A stretch of DNA of 12,190 nucleotides from Hyphomonas sp. (GTDB lineage Bacteria > Pseudomonadota > Alphaproteobacteria > Caulobacterales > Hyphomonadaceae): NCBI GenBank assembly GCA_024743015.1, contig JANSXJ010000083.1, forward strand, positions 1-12,190, in the 5' to 3' direction. Below are positions 6,630 through 12,190 of the stretch, piece after piece (positions within the stretch are counted from its first letter, which is position 1; each line of letters begins with the position of its first letter). Both the position numbers and the translations under genes were made by a program. The notes below the pieces were generated by a model. It was not told the origin of the DNA. It worked only from the letters and a program-made list of their open reading frames with translations, and ran no database searches.

Positions 6630-8936
6630 ATGAACAGTACGAGAGTCGTGAGGCGCTCACGCCTGCTTGGTCAGGCCTCAGTTCTGGCATTTGCCGGTCT
6701 GCTCGTCAGCGCTCCAGCAGTCAGTCAGGAAGACACAGCGGAAAACAGTGGGGACATGAAGCTCCAAACCGTAACGGTAACCGCGCAAAAAAGAACTGAA
6801 AACCTGCAAGATGTTCCTGCCAGCCTTCAGGTTCTAGGCGGTTCGGAACTCGATTCACAGGGTGTGAGTAATTTTGAGGACTATGTCGCCCTCCTGCCGA
6901 GCGTCTCATTCGCGGGTCAGGGTCCGGGTAACAGCCAGGTCTTCATGCGCGGCATCTCATCGGGGGGGGATGGCAACAAGTCGGGGTCCAGCCCGAGTGT
7001 TGCCGTCTACCTCGACGATCAGCCGGTGACGTCGATCGGTCGTGTTCTCGATGTTCACATGTATGACATTGCCCGCGTCGAAGCCGTGGCGGGTCCTCAG
7101 GGTACGCTGTATGGCGCAGGTTCGCAGGCCGGGACCCTGCGCATCATTACCAATGCGCCCAGTTCCGACGGATTCGAGGCAGGCTACGATCTGTCAGTCG
7201 GCACAACCGAGAATGGCAGCGAAAGCTATTCGGCTGAAGGCTTCGCCAATATTCCCCTTTCAGACCGCGCAGCTCTTCGCCTTGTCGGCTGGACCTCTCG
7301 CGATGGTGGATATATCGACAATGTCGCGGCATCAACGACGTTTTCCTTTGGCGGGATCACAGTTGATAATGCTCCTTTCGTTGAGGAAGATTTCAATACC
7401 GAAGACAATTACGGCGCACGTGCCGCGCTGAGGATCGATCTCGACGAGAACTGGACCGCCACCGCCAAGATCATGCGGCAGAGCCAGAAAACCAATGGTG
7501 TCTGGGATCACGATCCCGACGATATCGGTGACCTTGAAGTGGCCCGTTTCTTCGACGATCGCGGAAAGGATGAATTCACCCAAGCCGGCGTGACGATTGA
7601 AGGTGAGGTTGGCGGACTTCAACTCACCTATGCGGGCTCATATCTCGACCGCGAAGTCGAGTACGATGTCGACTACTCAGCTTATGCTGAGTACTCGGCG
7701 TATATCCCATATTATACATGCTATAGCTCGGGCTCGCTGGATGCATCGACCTGTACCGATCCCCGCATTCAGTATGACAGCGACGACACCTACAAAACGA
7801 TGACTCATGAATTGCGGGTGCAGAATGATGAGGCCAATCGGCTGAGGTTTATCGCAGGCCTGTTCTACCAAGAGGCGGAACACGACTATCTCAATATCTG
7901 GCACATTCCATCAATACCGGCAGCTCGCAGTGTAAACGCAAATCCCTTATTGAGCGGATATCCTAACGACGCTTACTTCGTGACAGACCAGCTCCGCACC
8001 GAAACCGAGACCGCCCTCTTCGGAGAAGTCTCGTTCGACTTTTCGGACCGTCTGACCGGAACGGTTGGTGCCCGCTTCTTCGAAACCGATAGTGAACTCG
8101 AGGGCGCGGTCGGCACGCTGTTTTCCGGGAGTCCTTTGGTGGATCTATCATCGGGGGAAAGCGGCGATGTCTTCAAGGGCAATCTCAGCTACAATTTCAC
8201 TCCCGATGTTCTTGTCTATGTGACCTATTCTGAAGGGTTCAGGCCTGGCGGTAACAATCGGGCCTCAACTTCAAACATCCCGGCTGTCTATCGTTCCGAT
8301 CTCATCACCAACTATGAGGCAGGATGGAAGACGACCTTCTGGGACGGGCGGGCACGATGGAACGGCTCGGTTTTCCATATGGATTGGGACGATATTCAGA
8401 TCACGCGGTTTGATCCAGCGGAGTCCTTTCTTGGGTTGACCGCCAATGTCGGCGCGGCCCAGTCGCGCGGACTTGAAACTGATTTTTCGATCCTTCTCGC
8501 AGAAGGATGGCAGGTGAACGGCGCGGCGTCCTGGATCGATGCGGAACTGACCGAAGACTATGTCCGCAACCTGTCCACGGGAAATGTCGATGCACCCAGT
8601 GGTACGCAACTTCCCGACATTCCGAAATTCAAACTGGCCCTGACGACAAGATACGATTTCCAGTTCGCTGGTTTCGACGCCTTCGCCCAGGGGAGTTACC
8701 GCTTTGTTGGCGAACGCTACAATGATCTGTTCGTTTCCGCTCGCCAGGAGCAGGATGCCTATTCCATTCTGAACTTGTCGGCGGGCATTGATCGCGAGAC
8801 CTGGGGTGCGAGCCTCTATGTGACCAATGTGACCGATGAACGCGCCGAACTGAACCGCAATGCGGCGACGTTCGATGAGCGCATCACAACCAACAGACCG
8901 CGGACCATCGGCGTGAGCTTGTACCAGAGGTTCTGA
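6630..8936 (+). CDS. TonB-dependent outer-membrane receptor
   Basis: A 768-residue outer-membrane active transporter driven by TonB-ExbB-ExbD. The ATG at 6630 is chosen over the longer in-frame opening from 6399 because GGGAGGAG lies 7 nt upstream and the protein then starts with a signal peptide (hydrophobic core about 12-27; cleavage likely near SAPA at 27-30). A TonB-box-like segment VTVTAQKR follows (48-55). The plug domain is at about 57-175 and contains FMRGISSGG and VEAVAGPQGTLYGAGSQAGTLR. The beta-barrel ends in the outer-membrane terminal Phe (SLYQRF). The plug sequence is of the type abundant in sphingomonads and Hyphomonadaceae, usually with non-siderophore or unknown substrates. 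An unusual loop (about 347-366) is Tyr-rich with acidic neighbours, and Cys364 and Cys375 may form a disulfide. The oxidoreductase cassette downstream suggests a catabolised organic ligand. Confidence 0.95.
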   Translation: MNSTRVVRRSRLLGQASVLAFAGLLVSAPAVSQEDTAENSGDMKLQTVTVTAQKRTENLQDVPASLQVLGGSELDSQGVSNFEDYVALLPSVSFAGQGPGNSQVFMRGISSGGDGNKSGSSPSVAVYLDDQPVTSIGRVLDVHMYDIARVEAVAGPQGTLYGAGSQAGTLRIITNAPSSDGFEAGYDLSVGTTENGSESYSAEGFANIPLSDRAALRLVGWTSRDGGYIDNVAASTTFSFGGITVDNAPFVEEDFNTEDNYGARAALRIDLDENWTATAKIMRQSQKTNGVWDHDPDDIGDLEVARFFDDRGKDEFTQAGVTIEGEVGGLQLTYAGSYLDREVEYDVDYSAYAEYSAYIPYYTCYSSGSLDASTCTDPRIQYDSDDTYKTMTHELRVQNDEANRLRFIAGLFYQEAEHDYLNIWHIPSIPAARSVNANPLLSGYPNDAYFVTDQLRTETETALFGEVSFDFSDRLTGTVGARFFETDSELEGAVGTLFSGSPLVDLSSGESGDVFKGNLSYNFTPDVLVYVTYSEGFRPGGNNRASTSNIPAVYRSDLITNYEAGWKTTFWDGRARWNGSVFHMDWDDIQITRFDPAESFLGLTANVGAAQSRGLETDFSILLAEGWQVNGAASWIDAELTEDYVRNLSTGNVDAPSGTQLPDIPKFKLALTTRYDFQFAGFDAFAQGSYRFVGERYNDLFVSARQEQDAYSILNLSAGIDRETWGASLYVTNVTDERAELNRNAATFDERITTNRPRTIGVSLYQRF

Positions 8937-8946
8937 TCTTTTCTCC

Positions 8947-8976
8947 GGCCCGCCCGCGATTATAGAAGGGCGGGCC
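8947..8976 (+). terminator. GC-rich hairpin after the TonB receptor gene
   Basis: GGCCCGCCC and GGGCGGGCC form a perfect 9-bp stem around a 12-nt loop, starting 11 nt after the receptor stop. It is followed by TATTCTC rather than a long T-run. It may terminate, attenuate or protect the 3' end of the receptor mRNA. The next gene starts only 24 nt after the stem, leaving little room for a separate promoter. Confidence 0.6.
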
Positions 8977-9000
8977 TATTCTCAATTGGATCGAGACACC

Positions 9001-9795
9001 ATGCGCGAAACACATTCGCCTGCGTTAAAGGATAAGCGCGTCGTGATTACGGCCGGAGCTGGCGGCATCGGCCTGGCAATGGCACGCGCCATGCTCAAAG
9101 AAGGCGCGCGCGTCTCCGTCTGCGATATCGACGAGGGTTCGATTGAGGCGCTGTCCGGGTGTGATGACCGCCTCCTCGCCCTGCAGGTTGATGTCTCAAA
9201 CCCGGAAGCGGTTCGCAGCTATTTCGAAATTGTGCAGCAGCGCTTCGGGGGACTGGACATTCTGGTCAACAATGCCGGCATTGCCGGCCCCACCGCTCCC
9301 TGCGAAGAGGTTGCCATTGAGGACTGGCGGCGGACCATCGAGATCGACCTCAACGCCCAATTCTACTGTGCCAAGTATGCGATCCCCATGATCAAGGCAT
9401 CGGGCGGCGGATCAATTCTGAACATGGCTTCGAATGCCGCTTTTTTTGGATACGCTCTACGCTCGCCCTATACTGCAGCAAAATGGGCACTGATTGGCCT
9501 TACCAAGACGCTAGCCATGGAACTCGGCCCCTACAATATCCGGGTAAATGCATTATGTCCCTGCAGCGTTGAAGGACCGCGCATCGATGGGGTAATTGCT
9601 CGCGAAGCTGCCAGCCGCGGTCTCTCGACAGAAAAAATCCGCGCCGATTACCAGCGGCAAAGCTCGCTTCGAACATTCGTCAGCCCTGAAGATGTTACGG
9701 CCATGGCGCTGTTTCTTCTTTCCGATTCGGGACGGCGTATTTCCGGCCAGGCAATCGGCGTTGACGGGCACACTGAAACACTCGCCCAATTCTGA
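9001..9795 (+). CDS. Short-chain dehydrogenase/reductase (SDR), probably NAD(H)-dependent
   Basis: A classical SDR of 264 residues that interconverts an alcohol and a ketone in the cytoplasm. The cofactor loop is TAGAGGIG (17-24), a known variant of TGxxxGxG. Asp42 at the end of the second strand favours NAD over NADP. NNAG is at 90-93. The catalytic tetrad is Asn118, Ser144, Tyr157 and Lys161, with Tyr-x3-Lys as YTAAK and Ser 13 residues before Tyr, as expected. The C-terminal GQAIGVDGHTE is the usual SDR tail. Start: ATG at 9001 is preferred; an in-frame TTG at 8986 would add five residues. The Shine-Dalgarno is weak (GAG 5 nt upstream). It is the first gene of a tight set with the quinone-oxidoreductase-like gene (16-bp gap) and the DUF3237 gene. 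The substrate is not readable; sequences of this form include many hydroxy-steroid, terpenoid and sugar dehydrogenases. Confidence 0.93.
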   Translation: MRETHSPALKDKRVVITAGAGGIGLAMARAMLKEGARVSVCDIDEGSIEALSGCDDRLLALQVDVSNPEAVRSYFEIVQQRFGGLDILVNNAGIAGPTAPCEEVAIEDWRRTIEIDLNAQFYCAKYAIPMIKASGGGSILNMASNAAFFGYALRSPYTAAKWALIGLTKTLAMELGPYNIRVNALCPCSVEGPRIDGVIAREAASRGLSTEKIRADYQRQSSLRTFVSPEDVTAMALFLLSDSGRRISGQAIGVDGHTETLAQF

Positions 9796-9811
9796 GAAGG
9801 AAACACGCACT

Positions 9812-10792
9812 ATGAAAGCGGTTTGGTACGAACGAACGGGTCCTGCTCAAGAGGTTCTCACCCTGGGTGAAATGAACTGCCCTATTGCCGGTCCGGGCGA
9901 GGTTCTTGTCAGACTACATGCGTCTGGCGTCAATCCATCCGATGTGAAGTCTCGTGCGGGTCTTCGCGGTCCCGTTCCCTTTCCGCGAATAATTCCCCAT
10001 TCTGACGGGGCTGGCACCATCGAATCCGTTGGCGACGGAGTCGACCGGGCACGAATCGGCGAAAGGGTTTGGACATGGAACGCTGCTTGGCGGCGACCGT
10101 TCGGCACTTGCGCAGAATATGTCACCCTGCCCGCTCATCAAGCCGTCCGGCTTCCAGACAACACCTCTTACGAGGCGGGAGCCTGTCTCGGCATTCCCGC
10201 GAGCACGGCCTTTTACGGTGTGCATGCAGATGGCGATGTCAGCGGCAAAACCGTCCTAGTAACAGGAGGTGCCGGGGCCGTCGGCCACTACGCGATCCAA
10301 TTCGCCAAACTCGGCGGAGCACAAGTGATCACGACCGTTAGTAGCGATACCAAGGGAGAGCATGCGCGGTCCGCCGGAGCTGATCACGTCATTAATTACC
10401 GCACAGAACCGGTCAGCGAAACGATCCGAGAACTCACCCAAGGTACGGGTGTCGACCGCGTCGTCGAAGTCGAATTCGGTGGTAATCTATCCGATGTTGC
10501 ACCGATCCTGAAAGATGGTGCGATAGTCGCTACCTATGGATCGATGGCGGCCCCGAACCCCGCAATTCCGTTTTACGATCTGATGTTCAAGAATGTAACA
10601 TTACGGATGTATCTAGTGTATCTTCTGAACGATACGGCGCGAAGCCTCACGGTCAACGGTCTCACAAAAGCATTGGAGAGCGGCCTCGTATCGCACGCCA
10701 TCGCGCGCAGATTTTCACTTGAAAATACGGCCGCAGCCCATGAATCGGTCGAAGCTGCATCCGAGTTGGGAAACATTGTCGTCACCGTTTGA
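9812..10792 (+). CDS. Zinc-independent MDR-family NAD(P)H:quinone oxidoreductase-like protein
   Basis: A 326-residue medium-chain reductase of the zeta-crystallin/QOR type, expected to reduce quinones or alpha,beta-unsaturated carbonyls with NADPH in the cytoplasm. Visible landmarks are the N-terminal GroES-like part with GPGEVLVRLHASGVNPSD, the IPASTAFYGV segment before the nucleotide domain, and the Rossmann loop GGAGAVG (142-148) followed by HYAIQFAKLGGAQVI. The catalytic zinc ligands and four-Cys structural zinc lobe of alcohol dehydrogenases are absent. The frame is open further upstream (from 9596), but that part lies inside the SDR gene. The ATG at 9812 has AGAAGGA about 10 nt upstream, overlapping the SDR stop, and gives the typical MKAVWYE start. 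The 16-bp gap to the SDR gene and 15-bp gap to the DUF3237 gene indicate one operon. The physiological acceptor is unknown. Confidence 0.93.
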   Translation: MKAVWYERTGPAQEVLTLGEMNCPIAGPGEVLVRLHASGVNPSDVKSRAGLRGPVPFPRIIPHSDGAGTIESVGDGVDRARIGERVWTWNAAWRRPFGTCAEYVTLPAHQAVRLPDNTSYEAGACLGIPASTAFYGVHADGDVSGKTVLVTGGAGAVGHYAIQFAKLGGAQVITTVSSDTKGEHARSAGADHVINYRTEPVSETIRELTQGTGVDRVVEVEFGGNLSDVAPILKDGAIVATYGSMAAPNPAIPFYDLMFKNVTLRMYLVYLLNDTARSLTVNGLTKALESGLVSHAIARRFSLENTAAAHESVEAASELGNIVVTV

Positions 10793-10807
10793 GAAAACAA
10801 GAACCCC

Positions 10808-11260
10808 GTGAAACTCATTCCCCTCATGAAATTTCGCAATTCGTTGTCTCAGGTGCAGGACATCGGGCAAACACCCTACGGTCATCGGATCACCTATATT
10901 ACAGGCGGAGGTCACTTCGAAGGCCCGAGACTACAAGGCCGGATCCTGCCCGGCGGTGGAGACTGGCTCGTGCGGGGCGCTGATGGCCTTGCGAGGCTGG
11001 ATGTAAGAAAGACTTTCGAAACCAGCGATTCCGCCCTGATCCACGTATCCTACACTGGATTGTACAGGTTTAACGAAGCCGTCACGTCCCGGCTTGAGAC
11101 CGGAGCTGCTTGCGATTTCGGTGATACCTTGTTCTTAACGCAGGTGCAGTTTGAGACCAGCGACACAAGATACGCCTGGCTCAATGAAACGCTCGCAGTG
11201 GGCGAGGGACGAGAAACCTCCGAAGGCGTCGAGTATCGCGTGTCCGCGATCAGCGTCTGA
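10808..11260 (+). CDS. DUF3237 (UPF0311) family protein
   Basis: A small protein of 150 residues without signal peptide, matching DUF3237 by eye. The glycine-rich segment from about 33 to 53 (core HFEGPRLQGRILPGGGDWL), the following SALIHVSYTGLYRF (75-88) and the late RYAWLNETLAVGEGRE (121-136) are family features. The biochemical role of the family is not established. A GTG at 10808 is taken as start because MKLIPLMKFR aligns with usual family N-termini; an ATG at 10826 would remove six residues. No strong Shine-Dalgarno is visible, so translation may be coupled to the preceding gene, 15 bp away. Its place behind an SDR and an enone/quinone reductase suggests a binding or catalytic role on an intermediate of the same pathway, which is inference. 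Confidence 0.85.
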   Translation: MKLIPLMKFRNSLSQVQDIGQTPYGHRITYITGGGHFEGPRLQGRILPGGGDWLVRGADGLARLDVRKTFETSDSALIHVSYTGLYRFNEAVTSRLETGAACDFGDTLFLTQVQFETSDTRYAWLNETLAVGEGRETSEGVEYRVSAISV

Positions 11261-11515
11261 AAGTCGCGCTGGCAAGCCGTCAACAACACCAATGAACCAA
11301 TGCGCTCATCGGTCGCGCGTATACATTCGCCCGATCAGCGCTTTGCCGAAACCCAAGACGAAATACTAATGACTGTCACATGCTAGAAAAGAACGCCGTA
11401 TTCAAAGCGTACTGGATCAATCATGTTTCGATATGTGACTTCGACAAAGGGGCTCTTGCCAAAAAGAAGACGTTCGTTTGATTTCGCGGCCTGTTTTCAT
11501 CGCGCGCGAGTGGGA
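11261..11515. other. Convergent intergenic gap, no convincing gene
   Basis: This 255-bp gap separates the DUF3237 gene from the convergent glycoside hydrolase gene. It is more AT-rich in its middle. One 33-codon ORF (11380-11481, plus) has no ribosome-binding site and no recognisable family. No strong terminator hairpin, tRNA or insertion-sequence end was seen. Confidence 0.5.
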
Positions 11516-12190
11516 TCAGTTTTTGGCGACGTATTCCCTCCAAAGTGTGATGGGAAAGATTGCGCTCCATCCACAAAAGTCTAATCGAGACTCGCTTCCG
11601 GGGGCGAATTCGTCAGGCGAATAATTTTCCCAGAAAGTGCCAGTATCGCGATACACTTCGGCCGTCGCGGAATACAGTCGAAGGGCGATCGATCGCGCCA
11701 TACCGGGCTCACCAACTCGTTCGAGGCCGCGGATCACCATATAGCTGGTCGGCGCCCAGATACTGCCGCGCCAATACCCTCCGTCTGGTCGAAACAGGTC
11801 CGAATCTCCCGGCATCGTGGCTGTCGGTAGCTTGCGGTCGAATTTGCTTGGATCGTTCAAGGGTTCCAGAAACCGCGGCAGTCTTTCGGGTGGAACAGCA
11901 TCAGCCAGCAGCATCCAGTAGGCGCCAATATGGGCGCGCTGGATCTGCTGGCCATAGCCGAGATCGTAATAGAATCCGTCGGCTTCATTCCAGCACTTCT
12001 CATTGATCGCGGTTGCCGTTTCGGCGCCGATCGTTTCCCACGCAGCTGCGTCAGCCGTCTGGCCAATCAACCGCGCAATTCTGGCAAGATCGTTCGCGAA
12101 CAAGACCATTTGGGCCGACATGTCGACACTGCGTCCTTGCCTGTTCCACTTGGGGCTTAGCCCGTCATACACGAAGATTTCAGGATGTAG
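11516..12190 (-). CDS. Trehalase/GH63-like (alpha/alpha)6 glycoside hydrolase, C-terminal part (5' end off window)
   Basis: The frame is open to the right edge, so about 224 residues of the C-terminal half are visible. The sequence fits the six-hairpin toroid seen in GH37 trehalases and bacterial GH63 enzymes. VDMSAQMVLFANDLARIA resembles their VDLNA segment, YWRGSIWAPTSYMVIRGL (133-150 counted from the GTG at 12172) is the strong family motif, and FWENYSP (180-186) resembles the E-K-Y motif in which Glu (here Glu182) is the catalytic base in trehalases. The general-acid Asp, expected upstream in an SGWD-like motif, would lie beyond the window. These enzymes invert alpha-glucosidic or alpha-mannosidic bonds; the sugar specificity cannot be assigned. 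No signal can be judged without the N-terminus. The gene converges on the DUF3237 operon, so any functional link would be through shared substrate, not shared transcript. Confidence 0.82.
   Translation of the reverse strand, partial: LHPEIFVYDGLSPKWNRQGRSVDMSAQMVLFANDLARIARLIGQTADAAAWETIGAETATAINEKCWNEADGFYYDLGYGQQIQRAHIGAYWMLLADAVPPERLPRFLEPLNDPSKFDRKLPTATMPGDSDLFRPDGGYWRGSIWAPTSYMVIRGLERVGEPGMARSIALRLYSATAEVYRDTGTFWENYSPDEFAPGSESRLDFCGWSAIFPITLWREYVAKN

Noticed and set aside
8986..9000. TTG start for the SDR five codons upstream
   Set aside because: The added residues are not part of the fold, and the ATG at 9001 fits the usual SDR length as well or better.
9596..9811. In-frame open extension upstream of the quinone oxidoreductase gene
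   Set aside because: It lies within the SDR gene in another frame, and the family N-terminus begins at the ATG at 9812.
11380..11481. 33-codon plus-strand ORF in the convergent gap
   Set aside because: No ribosome-binding site, no recognised family and a length expected by chance.

Overview
The window reads as a chromosomal accessory region of a moderately high-GC, Gram-negative alphaproteobacterium. The best guess is a marine or environmental Caulobacterales/Hyphomonadaceae or sphingomonad type. The grounds are a sphingomonad-style TonB-dependent receptor beside a TPR-sulfotransferase, a GcvA-like LysR regulator, a lipoprotein carboxylesterase and a DUF3237 protein. The taxonomic call is inference; no rRNA or other marker gene is present.

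Layout. (1) 1-392, plus strand: the C-terminal end of a Crp/Fnr-type regulator that enters from the left edge. (2) 512-4617, minus strand: a LysR (GcvA-like) regulator gene, then a secreted lipoprotein type-B carboxylesterase, then a BCCT-family transporter. The esterase stop and transporter start overlap in an ATGA, so those two are very likely co-translated. (3) 4618-4702: a short divergent control region with a near-ideal LysR box and a separate 19-bp perfect dyad. (4) 4703-8936, plus strand: a TPR-sulfotransferase, a structured 277-nt leader, and a TonB-dependent outer-membrane receptor. (5) 8947-8976: a strong GC hairpin after the receptor. (6) 9001-11260, plus strand: a tight three-gene cassette of short-chain dehydrogenase, zeta-crystallin-like quinone oxidoreductase and DUF3237 protein. 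(7) 11261-11515: a convergent gap with no convincing gene. (8) 11516-12190, minus strand: the C-terminal part of a trehalase/GH63-like glycoside hydrolase running off the right edge.

Working model (inference). The region is an acquisition-and-catabolism island. The esterase would cut an ester in the periplasm and the BCCT carrier would import a released quaternary-ammonium product. The TonB receptor would import a larger or hydrophobic compound, whose carbonyl/alcohol and enone groups would be handled by the SDR and quinone-oxidoreductase-like enzymes together with the DUF3237 protein. The glycosidase hints at a glycosylated substrate, but its orientation puts it in another transcription unit. 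The sulfotransferase beside the receptor is the least explained part. No tRNA, rRNA, CRISPR array or intact mobile element was recognised.
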